Source of the DNA: Bifidobacterium aerophilum
Lineage (GTDB): Bacteria > Actinomycetota > Actinomycetes > Actinomycetales > Bifidobacteriaceae
Reading direction: 5' to 3'
Length of the DNA: 64,000 bases
NCBI RefSeq assembly: GCF_010667685.1
Contig: NZ_WHZW01000007.1
Location: 1-64,000 of the forward strand
The notes beneath the pieces are model-generated. The model saw nothing but the letters and a program-made list of their open reading frames with translations. It did not search any database and was not told the DNA's origin. Numbering within the stretch: the stretch's first letter is position 1; every line of letters begins with the position of its first letter. Made by a program: the position numbers and the translations under genes. Shown here piece by piece: positions 7,275 to 14,037 of the stretch.

Positions 7275-8012
7275 TCAGGGTTGGGTTTTGCGACCGCGGC
7301 CGGTGCGGTTGGATGCTTGCCATACGTCCCATACGAGGTAGATGGGTGATCCTGTTTCGTCGGTGGAGACGGGGTTGATGACGTTGCGGGATCCCCAGTG
7401 TGAGATTGTGTTGGCTTTGATGTTGATGCCCCATGGTGTGAGGAGTCGGCTGATTGATGCGGCGGTGCCTCGTGCTCCGCCTATTGCGATCATGGCCATG
7501 CTTGTTCGGTGGATGTCCTTGATTTTGTGTGTGGTGTGGCATTGGTCGCATGCCTTGTAGCCGGATGCGAGTTCGAGCGGGTCGCAACGCAGTTCGTATC
7601 CGCATTGGGGGCACCAGCCGATCATCTTCGTGCCCGGCGGCGGGTTGAGCATGCGATCCAACCGGACTGCGGCCTGGTCGACAAGTTCGGCCAATGCGGG
7701 GAAGTCGTGTCTGTTGGTGAGGTGGGTTTGGTTGTGGATGATGCCGGTGAGCAGGTCGGTGGTGTCCATTGCGTGGTGTGGGTGCAGGCGGGCGGCTTTG
7801 GTCATGGTGCGGACGAGCTTGTCGATGTCCTGTTGGAATTGCCATGCTCCCAGATTCATGGGTACCGGTGCCGTCGATCGCGTGCCGTGACCGCCCGTGT
7901 CGTGGATGACCGTGGCCTTGCGCAGGGCAAGCTGGGTGAGCGGCGCGTATCCGGCCTTCAGCGAACGCAGGTTGGCGTCGAATCGTTGTTGTGGTGGCGT
8001 GTGTTCGGTCAT
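7275..8012 (-). CDS. Phage zinc-ribbon protein with C-terminal helix-turn-helix-like region
   Basis: 245 aa. The N-terminal half is helical (conserved Trp and an Asp-rich helix near residues 55-130). A zinc ribbon follows (CPQCGYEL ... CDQCHTTH, about 134-163). The C-terminal part has a winged helix-like segment (SISRLLTPWG ... TISHWGSRN) and a basic end. The 251-aa protein at 9,808-10,563 has the same order of parts, so the two look like distant paralogues. A DNA-binding regulatory or replication-linked role is likely. It is the last gene of the leftward block. Confidence 0.65.
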   Translation of the reverse strand: MTEHTPPQQRFDANLRSLKAGYAPLTQLALRKATVIHDTGGHGTRSTAPVPMNLGAWQFQQDIDKLVRTMTKAARLHPHHAMDTTDLLTGIIHNQTHLTNRHDFPALAELVDQAAVRLDRMLNPPPGTKMIGWCPQCGYELRCDPLELASGYKACDQCHTTHKIKDIHRTSMAMIAIGGARGTAASISRLLTPWGINIKANTISHWGSRNVINPVSTDETGSPIYLVWDVWQASNRTGRGRKTQP

Positions 8013-8105
8013 GTGTTCGAAACCCTCCGCTCGGTCGGCTATAGTGGACTGTGGTCGCGGTTCCCTCTGCCCCTTGCGGGTGGAGGGTTTCGTTTTGTTC
8101 GGGGT

Positions 8106-8300
8106 TCAGTCGAACAGTGTGGGTTCGATGAACTCGGGGTGTTTCGGTTGGGGTGGCGTGGGATGGTCGAGTTGGTGGATCAGGTCGCGGATCTCCTGTT
8201 CGGGGACGCCGTAGGGTTCGAGCGCGTGGATGATCGTGTCGACCGGCTCGTGCTTCCTCTGGTACCAGTCGGTGATGATCCTGCGGAATGCCGCCTTCAT
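8106..8300 (-). CDS. Hypothetical small phage protein
   Basis: 64 aa, mainly two helices (residues 1-25 and 34-46) and a Pro-rich acidic tail. The start ATG overlaps the stop of the degraded gene upstream by 4 nt. I do not recognise it. It belongs to the leftward block of small genes 7,275-8,879. Confidence 0.55.
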   Translation of the reverse strand: MKAAFRRIITDWYQRKHEPVDTIIHALEPYGVPEQEIRDLIHQLDHPTPPQPKHPEFIEPTLFD

Positions 8301-8640
8301 TTTGGTTGCTCCTTCGTGTAGGGGTTGATGGTGCGACCGGGATCTCGAGGCCGTCCAGTGTCATGGACTCCGGACACGTAGCCCTCCTTCCACGCGCGGG
8401 CGGCGAGCGCCGACCCATAACCATTGTTCGCTTCCCATCCGTTCCTCCTTCCACGCGCGGGCGGCGAGCGCCATGCGGTCGTCGTCCGAGGGGGCCGGGG
8501 AGCGTGTATTCGGCGCGTAGGGTTTGGGCTCGTTGCCGGTACATGGCTTGTGTGGCGGGGTCGGCGTCCTGCCAGTCGAGTCGTGGTCGGATGAGTTGCA
8601 GGAGGATGCGGGCGAGTTTCTCGTTCGGGCTCATGCTCAT
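8297..8640 (-). pseudogene. Degraded small phage gene broken by an indel and a 61-bp duplication
   Basis: The frame opens at 8,640 (coupled by ATGA to the previous gene) with MSMSPNEKLARILLQLI and continues to about residue 50. There a C5 run shifts the sensible reading by one base into PAPSDDDRMALAARAWKE. This second part is then interrupted by a 61-bp tandem duplication, again not a multiple of three. The last part (ALAARAWKEG ... INPYTKEQPK, stop at 8,297) is in a third frame. The tail NPYT after an Ala/Trp/Gly helix is a common end of short actinophage proteins. Either the gene is dead or it produces only a short N-terminal peptide. Confidence 0.55.
8383..8472. repeat. 29-bp direct repeat, 61-bp period
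   Basis: A 29-bp sequence at 8,383-8,411 recurs exactly at 8,444-8,472. The 32 bp between them are unique. The repeat encodes the ALAARAWKE helix and arose inside the small phage gene, which it frameshifts. Confidence 0.85.
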
Positions 8641-8879
8641 CTGCGTGCCTCGTCAAGCACGTTGACGGCCTTGACGTCATGGCCGGGATGATTGGTTCCG
8701 GCATGCGAGCCGATCACGAGCAGCAGATCGTCCGTGTCGAAGCATGCCTGCAGGCGGGGATGGTATTTGAGCCATCCGTCAATCGTCTGCCCGCTGGACG
8801 TGACCGCGATGAACCGGTGGCCGTCCAACCGTTCCAATGGCATGCGACGCCAGTCAAGGGATTCATGCACGGGGCTCAT
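8637..8879 (-). CDS. Hypothetical phage protein, first gene of the leftward small-gene block
   Basis: 80 aa from the ATG at 8,879. It is beta-rich with GHRFIAVTSSGQTIDGWLKY, then a Leu/Val/Ile core and a charged tail. No family is recognised. The stop overlaps the next start by ATGA. An upstream ATG at 8,918 would add 13 residues and is an alternative. It is divergent from the gene starting at 8,933. Confidence 0.55.
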   Translation of the reverse strand: MSPVHESLDWRRMPLERLDGHRFIAVTSSGQTIDGWLKYHPRLQACFDTDDLLLVIGSHAGTNHPGHDVKAVNVLDEARR

Positions 8880-8932
8880 TCGGACCAGCCCCTGTCCGCG
8901 CCGTCCGCGTGATCCCAATCACAGGAGAGGCC

Positions 8933-9280
8933 ATGGGCGTTTGCCACGCAGGTCACGTACCGTGTCTCGCCGATCGGCACCACCTCGCACCTGCGGAAAA
9001 ACACCGCTCACAAAGCGGACACCAACTTGCCAAAACACAGTTCACCCGCATCATCCGGCACGGCTCCTGCGGATTGTTCTCGCTGCAGGATCCATACGGG
9101 GCCCGCGGCATCGACCCGGATGGCGAATACCTCGCCATCCACGAATGTTATCGGGCTCCAATCAGCGTGAAGCCGTTCAAACCACCCAGACGGCGGACGG
9201 CGGAACGCTGGAACCCGAATATCCGCTTGTCGGACGAAGAGGTCCGACTGTTCACCCGACTTTGGAGGCGACCATTATGA
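8933..9280 (+). CDS. Hypothetical phage protein, Cys/His-rich N-terminus
   Basis: 115 aa. The ATG at 8,933 follows CAGGAGAGG; the open frame extends further left but overlaps the divergent gene. The N-terminus has Cys4, Cys11 and several His residues that might bind metal. The rest is basic with a C-terminal helix (LSDEEVRLFTRLWRR). Family not recognised. It begins a rightward operon of four overlapping genes that ends at the attachment site. Confidence 0.55.
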   Translation: MGVCHAGHVPCLADRHHLAPAEKHRSQSGHQLAKTQFTRIIRHGSCGLFSLQDPYGARGIDPDGEYLAIHECYRAPISVKPFKPPRRRTAERWNPNIRLSDEEVRLFTRLWRRPL

Positions 9281-9687
9281 GCATCATCCCACCCAAACGC
9301 CACGCGAAGCCCCGGCCGCGCGTCATCCCCGTGCCGGAGACCACGCACCACCGGTTGCGCCGCGTCTACCCGGCCGCCATCCAGTTCCTCCGCCAGCCCG
9401 CCGTGACGAGCGGGTTCGGCACCGCGGCCGGCACCACGCGCGAATGCACGTGCGGCTACAAGACCCGAAGCCCCCAGCAGTTCCTCGCCCACATCGAAGA
9501 GAAAGCCATCCTCATGCCCGTAGCATCCTTCCAAGCGCCCCGCCCGTTGATGACCCATCGTCTCGTGGACACCGCCAAGCAGGGCAAGGTGTTCATCTGC
9601 TCGTGCGGCCACGACTTCACGTCGCTGAGCCTCATGCAGGAACACATCCGCTACGCCGACAAGATCGAGGTGGACGACCATGAGTGA
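9277..9687 (+). CDS. Phage protein with two tandem Cys-x-Cys zinc-finger-like motifs
   Basis: 136 aa, ATGA-coupled to the previous gene, with TGGAGG before its start. Two similar units are visible: CTCGYKTRSPQQFLAHI (about 56-72) and CSCGHDFTSLSLMQEHI (about 109-125). Each has Cys-x-Cys-Gly, a Ser-containing turn and an amphipathic helix ending in His-Ile, resembling shortened C2H2 fingers. The N-terminus is basic. A nucleic-acid-binding role is likely; the exact family is unknown. Confidence 0.6.
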   Translation: MSIIPPKRHAKPRPRVIPVPETTHHRLRRVYPAAIQFLRQPAVTSGFGTAAGTTRECTCGYKTRSPQQFLAHIEEKAILMPVASFQAPRPLMTHRLVDTAKQGKVFICSCGHDFTSLSLMQEHIRYADKIEVDDHE

Positions 9688-9811
9688 GCCGCATCTCATC
9701 GTCACCGAATACGACGGCCGGTTCCACTGGTGGCGCTCATGCGGCTGGGACACCGGCAGCCGCGTACAGCTCCACCAGCACCTCGGCAACGTGAAAGGGG
9801 TGCGGCCATGA
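9680..9811 (+). CDS. 43-aa phage protein
   Basis: A short gene overlapping the previous stop by 8 nt and the next start by 4 nt (ATGA). The peptide is rich in aromatic and His residues (LIVTEYDGRFHWWRSCGWD). The double overlap with neighbours supports a real gene. No function can be proposed. Confidence 0.5.
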   Translation: MSEPHLIVTEYDGRFHWWRSCGWDTGSRVQLHQHLGNVKGVRP

Positions 9812-10563
9812 CCCGATACTGCGTGAACCATGACGGCAACCATGCGGGCGGGCTCAACGTGTGCGCGGCCTGCGCCCGGAAGTTTCGCGAGGCGTTGCAG
9901 TCAATCGCCGTGGACGTGCCCGCCCTGTTGCTGATCGCCTCACGTCAGGCCGGCACCGGCGGCAGCGACCGTACCGGCGTGCGCAGCAGGTCGGCGCACG
10001 CGCCGCTGCTGATACGCGAGCAGGCGTGGGAACTCTACTGCCAAGTGGAGGAGCTGGTACGGCTCGCGGCGCTCCAGTGCGGTTGCCCGCCGGCGGCGAG
10101 ACGAACGGCCGGCGTGTCCGAACTTGTGCGTGCCATCCTTTCCGACGACAACCCATTGCTCGCGGCATCGGATGCGCGAGAATGGTGGAGGGACGTCGTG
10201 GATATGGCCGGCAGGGTGAGCCGCATGGTGGATCCACCGGCCACGAGGGTGGCGTTCGGCGCGTGCCCGTTCTGCGAGCACGGCGTCGTCTGGGGCGCGC
10301 CACGGGACCACATGGGCGAATGCCGTTCCTGCGGCGCGCAGGTCAACCGCACCTACGTGGCCGACCGGCTGCTCGACAAGCTCGCCAAATCCGAGAAGAA
10401 GGGCACCCCGAAACAGCTGAGCCGAGAATGCGCCAAGGCCGGCATCCGATTGCCGGCCTCGACCATCCGCGCATGGATCCACCAGAAGCGCCTCACACCC
10501 GACCAACACGGACACGTCACGTTGAGCGGCATCGTGCCGTTGCTGCGTCGAAGAGCCGGCTGA
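9808..10563 (+). CDS. Phage zinc-ribbon / helix-turn-helix protein, paralogue of the 7,275-8,012 product
   Basis: 251 aa. An N-terminal Cys/His cluster (CVNHDGNHAGGLNVCAACARKF) is followed by a helical region, a zinc ribbon (CPFCEHGVVWG ... CRSCGAQV, about 152-178) and a C-terminal helix-turn-helix (RECAKAGIRLPASTIRAWI, about 211-229) with a short wing. The part order matches the 245-aa protein of the leftward block. It is the last phage gene before the attachment site. A DNA-binding regulatory role is inferred. The start is ATGA-coupled. Confidence 0.65.
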   Translation: MTRYCVNHDGNHAGGLNVCAACARKFREALQSIAVDVPALLLIASRQAGTGGSDRTGVRSRSAHAPLLIREQAWELYCQVEELVRLAALQCGCPPAARRTAGVSELVRAILSDDNPLLAASDAREWWRDVVDMAGRVSRMVDPPATRVAFGACPFCEHGVVWGAPRDHMGECRSCGAQVNRTYVADRLLDKLAKSEKKGTPKQLSRECAKAGIRLPASTIRAWIHQKRLTPDQHGHVTLSGIVPLLRRRAG

Positions 10564-10572
10564 AACGACAAA

Positions 10573-10608
10573 AACGGCCCCGTTCTCCACGATGGGAGAG
10601 CGGGGCCG
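10573..10608 (-). terminator. Terminator-like hairpin facing leftward transcription
   Basis: Stem CGGCCCCG(T)TCTCC/GGGAGAGCGGGGCCG. On the minus strand five T follow the stem; on the plus strand there is no T run. It would stop leftward read-through into the phage genes, and weakly stop the rightward operon. Confidence 0.6.
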
Positions 10609-10707
10609 CATTGTGTAGAAAGTGTAATGAGCCGGTGGAATCGGATAAATGAAAGTCGCCGGGAGAACCAACGACACGCCAGCGATATGAGGCGTGTCAT
10701 GGGGGCA

Positions 10708-10760
10708 TCGTGTCTGGTCGTGTCTGAAAATCGTGTCTGAATCGTGTCTGAATCGTGTCT
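10708..10760 (+). repeat. Five phased TCGTGTCT boxes, left of tRNA-Pro
   Basis: TCGTGTCT occurs at 10,708, 10,718, 10,731, 10,742 and 10,753, all in the same direction and spaced 10, 13, 11 and 11 bp, close to one helical turn. Three more copies lie right of the tRNA. Clustered short direct repeats beside an attachment core are typical of arm-type binding sites of tyrosine integrases; that role is inferred. Confidence 0.7.
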
Positions 10761-10795
10761 GAGCGGGCAAAAGAGGGGGAGGAGAGAGAAACGAA

Positions 10796-10826
10796 AAAGC
10801 CCGGAATCGTTGAAATTCCGGGCTTT
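10796..10826 (-). terminator. Terminator of tRNA-Pro
   Basis: Read leftward, directly after the CCA end: GCCCGGAAT, loop, ATTCCGGGC, then five T. Confidence 0.85.
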
Positions 10827-10827
10827 C

Positions 10828-10905
<78 letters not shown>

Positions 10906-10922
10906 ATGACTGATTATTCACG

Positions 10923-10980
10923 TCGTGTCTGAGCGGGTAAAACACCGAAGGTGTTTCCGTCATCGTGTCTAATCGTGTCT
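10923..10980 (+). repeat. Three TCGTGTCT boxes, right of tRNA-Pro
   Basis: Copies at 10,923, 10,963 and 10,973, same direction as the left cluster. The first continues as CTGAGCGGGTAAAA, nearly the same as the continuation of the last left box (CTGAGCGGGCAAAA). A small dyad AACACC-GAA-GGTGTT lies at 10,941-10,955. Confidence 0.65.
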
Positions 10981-11066
10981 GTCTTCAATTATATAGCTTT
11001 CGCCGTCGGCCCTTAGCCCAGTCAGCACAAGCCCTCAGGTCAGGTGCTACTCAGCTGGACTGAGTA

Positions 11067-11115
<49 letters not shown>

Positions 11116-11230
11116 TGGCGCAAAAGCACCGAGTAGATAAATTACCAGATCATTGAGAAAATGCAAATTCGACGTGTCGCAATGGGCGGATGTAGGGATG
11201 TGACGCTTGGTCTAGAGCGGCGATGCGTAG

Positions 11231-11425
11231 TCAGTGCTTGCGTACGACGCGAATTTCGTCCGAATCGAAGCGCGGATAGCGGCGGCGGAACAGTTCGCGG
11301 CATTTGCTCAGCGCACTTCCTTGATTTCCGGAGCGCACTTCGACGCGATGTCCGTAAGGATCCCGCAGTTCGCCGATTCCGTTGCTCCATGAGTACATGA
11401 GATATCCGGCCATGCTGACCACCAT
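11231..11425 (-). CDS. Hypothetical small basic protein
   Basis: 64 aa from the ATG at 11,425; a second ATG four codons in has better spacing from GGGAGG. A TATAAT lies at 11,438-11,443 on the minus strand, just upstream, giving a very short leader. The protein is basic, with an N-terminal Gly/Tyr-rich part and a C-terminal helix rich in Arg. Family not recognised. Confidence 0.45.
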   Translation of the reverse strand: MVVSMAGYLMYSWSNGIGELRDPYGHRVEVRSGNQGSALSKCRELFRRRYPRFDSDEIRVVRKH

Positions 11426-12083
11426 CCTCCCGACTTTATTATATGTACTGCTTCCCAGACGTTGCCGGTCCGGCGTAAACGATTGATTAATGCAGGGTGA
11501 AGGCGTGAGGGGCAAGCGCATGTTCCGGATCGTCAATGGAGATGTCGTCGGTCTTCTGGACGATGTCTCGAAAGCCGGTGCCGCCGTGTTTCCGGAGCCG
11601 GTTCTCTCGTGCAGGCAACAGCGGGTCGTCTGTACGTTTTCTGTTCGTATCGCGTCGGCACGAGGGCGCTGTCCGTGAAATTAAAGTCTGGAGTGTCGGG
11701 TGATTCGCCCGCGAGCGGGTGATGGGAGAATCCGCGTGCGTTGCTTCATGTCCGATCGGTGCGCGTCGGGTGAAGGTGTCTGCGAGATGTCGTGTCCGTC
11801 TCTTGTGCCCGTCAGAAAGTTCTTGCCAAAAATGGGTGGGCAGATGACGGTTCCGTCGTTTACCTGCGCATCGATGCGAAATCGCAACGGTGCTGCGCAG
11901 ACAATCGCGTCGTACTCAAAATGGGCAGACTCGAGGTGCGGCCTGCGCGCGCCGGCCGTTGATCGATCGATAGGGGGCCGGCAACTGCAACATGCGCTAT
12001 CACGACTTTAAAGACGTCAAAGATGGGACGATGGATAATGAAGAACGGTAAGCATGGGGCTTCGTTGATTGGAGGTATGCGAC
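11426..12083. other. Gene-poor stretch next to the attachment site
   Basis: Short open frames exist on both strands (for example 11,490-11,678 and 11,700-12,011, rightward) but lack convincing start signals and protein-like composition. A small GC hairpin (CGCCCGC-GA-GCGGGTG) lies near 11,707. It may be eroded DNA from past integrations. I see no supported gene. Confidence 0.5.
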
Positions 12084-12551
12084 GTGGCTGGTTACGAGCA
12101 AATCAGGCAATTCGCTGAGGAACATCCCGTTCAGGCGCGGATCATCGAGCATGAGGCCGCGATCGTCGATCTGGAGTCAGGCGCGAAGGTGTTCGACGTC
12201 ACCAAGGCGGCGGCCACCTACATCGTCGAAACCAAGGAAGGCGTGTTCGCCGTCGTCGCATCCGCCAGAGGACATCTGAGATGGCGCGAGCTCGGCCGCG
12301 CCCTGGGATTGCGACAGATCCATCTGGCTGCTCCGAGCCTGGTCAAGGAACGTACGGGCTATGCTGTCGGCACGGTCGGCCCGCTGTTCCTCAACGGCGT
12401 GCGCATGTTCTTCGACAGCAGACTGCTGGAACACGACATGGTGTACTGTGGTATGGAGGACACGCATCACACGCTCGTCATCGCGCCAAGACTCATCGTC
12501 GATAACAATGACATCATCGGCTATTTCAACGGCGACGAATACCTGAAGTGA
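12084..12551 (+). CDS. YbaK/ProX-like aminoacyl-tRNA deacylase domain protein
   Basis: 155 aa. Chosen start is GTG at 12,084, 8 nt after GGAGG; an ATG 15 nt upstream overlaps that site. The fold is that of the YbaK/EbsC family, which hydrolyses mischarged Cys- or Ala-tRNA(Pro): VFDVTKAAATYIVETKEGVFAVV early, GVRMFFDSRLLEHDMVYCG late. Family length is about 150-170 aa. It stands alone with its own terminator. The exact substrate (YbaK, ProX or other) cannot be read from the sequence. Confidence 0.8.
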   Translation: MAGYEQIRQFAEEHPVQARIIEHEAAIVDLESGAKVFDVTKAAATYIVETKEGVFAVVASARGHLRWRELGRALGLRQIHLAAPSLVKERTGYAVGTVGPLFLNGVRMFFDSRLLEHDMVYCGMEDTHHTLVIAPRLIVDNNDIIGYFNGDEYLK

Positions 12552-12579
12552 CTATGATCGTCCTGCATATATCGACTGC

Positions 12580-12615
12580 AAGGCCATCACGGTTTTCCGT
12601 GAGTGGCCTTTCTTT
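12580..12615 (+). terminator. Terminator of the YbaK-like gene
   Basis: AAGGCCATCACGG, loop TTTT, CCGTGAGTGGCCTT followed by TCTTT. Confidence 0.85.
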
Positions 12616-12639
12616 ATGCATGGATAGGCGAAAGGAGAT

Positions 12640-12960
12640 CGAGCGGTCGCCATGCTGAAGGCTCCGTGCTCGATCGGTCGCGGATGAAGGTGACGATCCC
12701 GTCTATGAGTGTGAGCGCAAGGCCGCCGAAGACGTGCGCGAGGGTGCTCCGAACACGAGGGATGCGGATGATGTCAACCGCGCTCCCGCGATACCGTGCG
12801 TGCCGCTCATCCGATACGTGAAACGGCCGAACGGCAAACACAACATGTTGTCGAAATATCTCGACGTCGGAAAGAACTAGACAACATGTTGATCATGGAA
12901 ACCAGGACCGTGGCCGGCAAGGACCAGGTCGCCGTCAAGCACGATCCGGCTGAGTGTTGA
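12640..12960 (+). pseudogene. Coding remnant with a duplicated ACAACATGTTG palindrome
   Basis: An open segment reads VADEGDDPVYECERK ... IRYVKRPNGKHNMLSKYLDVGKN and stops near 12,880. It lacks a start codon and has a stop codon close upstream, so it looks like the end of a lost gene. Around the stop are two copies of ACAACATGTTG, at 12,840-12,850 (part of a perfect 12-bp palindrome ACAACATGTTGT) and 12,881-12,891. These could be operator half-sites for the TetR gene that follows, though they are about 190 bp away. Confidence 0.3.
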
Positions 12961-13077
12961 CGGCATGGCCGTCGCGCCGTCCTCGATGCGTTTTCCATGT
13001 GGATTCCAAGGTTGCGTTTACCGGACGATGCGCGGAATTAGGATAAGGGAAGGCGTTTCGTCAAGGAGGAGGCTGCC

Positions 13078-13800
13078 ATGACTGGGGCGGGTGATGATGT
13101 CTCGCGGTTGGACGATGGTCCGGATCGGACGGCTGTCGGAGATTCCGCACGGGTCGAATCCCGTCGGAGCATGCGTGGCGTGTCCGTCAAGGCCGCCGCG
13201 AGCCGTACGCGATGGCAGAGGCGCAAGCGTGCGCGGACGCGCGCCTCGTTGAATGCCGTTGCATTGCGACTGTTCGACGAGTGCGGATACAGCTCGGTGA
13301 CGACGCGTAGGATCGCCGACGAAGCCGGGGTCTCGCCGATCACATTGTTTCGGTATTTCCCCGCGAAGGAGGACCTTGTCATCGGATTGTTCGATGCTGA
13401 CGGTTTCGCGGACCGGTTCCGTCGCGAATCCGTCCGGAAGGATGCTTCCGCCGTTGACGTCGTCCGTTCCTTCGTGTCCGTCATGCTGGGGGAGATGGAA
13501 CAGTCGTCGGCGGACGAGTTGGCTGTCCGCATGAGAATCATTCGCGCAGACGACGGGTTGACAAAGGTTGTGTATTCTCGCATCCCGGATTGGACGACGA
13601 AGATCATGCATGTCGTGCGCGACGATCGTGGAGGTGTCGGATCGGGCCGATCTTCTGATTCCCCGATCGCCGTTACCATGCTCGTTTCCGGGCTGGTCGA
13701 AGCGATGTTCGAATGGTCGCGACGTTGCGACGCCGAGTTCCGAGCCGATATTGATCTGCTTGTTGACATCATGTCCGACGCTTGTTCTTTGCTGCGCTGA
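13078..13800 (+). CDS. TetR-family transcriptional regulator
   Basis: 240 aa, AAGGAGGAGG before the ATG. After an unusual 45-residue Arg/Ser-rich N-terminal extension comes the TetR DNA-binding domain (RTRASLNAVALRLFDECGYS, then TTRRIADEAGVSPITLFRYF, about residues 54-100). The C-terminal ligand domain is helical and less conserved. It lies just upstream of two large dyads (13,845-13,918) that may be its operators, and of uvrA. Ligand unknown. Confidence 0.88.
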   Translation: MTGAGDDVSRLDDGPDRTAVGDSARVESRRSMRGVSVKAAASRTRWQRRKRARTRASLNAVALRLFDECGYSSVTTRRIADEAGVSPITLFRYFPAKEDLVIGLFDADGFADRFRRESVRKDASAVDVVRSFVSVMLGEMEQSSADELAVRMRIIRADDGLTKVVYSRIPDWTTKIMHVVRDDRGGVGSGRSSDSPIAVTMLVSGLVEAMFEWSRRCDAEFRADIDLLVDIMSDACSLLR

Positions 13801-13844
13801 GCGTCGTAAGACAAGGCGTTATCCCCGTTTTTCGCCTCACGTTC

Positions 13845-13918
13845 ATTTCATATGAAGTATGATTACATATGAAATAGGTCAGATCCTGTTTCATATGTAT
13901 ATGAATTACGTATGAAAC
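13845..13918. promoter_or_regulatory. Two matching long dyads between tetR and uvrA
   Basis: Dyad 1: ATTTCATATG (13,845-13,854), 11-nt spacer, CATATGAAAT (13,866-13,875), perfect. Dyad 2: GTTTCATATG (13,888-13,897), 11-nt spacer, CGTATGAAAC (13,909-13,918), one mismatch. The two units are 43 bp apart, about four helical turns. They look like a tandem operator. The TetR protein just upstream is the obvious candidate; control of uvrA is possible. Confidence 0.7.
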
Positions 13919-13944
13919 AGCAGCCGGAAGTCACAACACGCCGG

Positions 13945-13960
13945 TCGAACATTCGTTCGA
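13945..13960. promoter_or_regulatory. LexA (SOS) box upstream of uvrA
   Basis: TCGAACATTCGTTCGA has the arms TCGAAC/GTTCGA around ATTC and matches the Gram-positive/actinobacterial SOS box (GAAC-N4-GTTC). It lies about 80 bp before the chosen uvrA start, as expected for damage induction. Confidence 0.8.
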
Positions 13961-14037
13961 AATCGGTCGTGGAATCATGTATTCTGGAGCGCAGAAAACG
14001 GTCGACGACGTGCGAATGGAAGACGGAAGGCGACGAT

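Noticed and set aside
7012..8296. Long leftward open frame continuing from 8,640 to 7,012
   Set aside because: It overlaps two better genes and the tRNA-like region, and its content is Thr/His/Arg/Pro-rich shadow sequence.
8383..8472. 29-bp repeat as a CRISPR remnant
   Set aside because: Only two copies, no palindromic repeat, and the repeat is coding sequence duplicated in place.
10573..10608. Rightward terminator of the last phage operon
   Set aside because: The T run is on the minus-strand side of the stem, so it fits leftward transcription better.
11700..12011. 103-codon rightward open frame
   Set aside because: No ribosome site, no domain, unusual Cys/Met/Arg content; probably non-coding.
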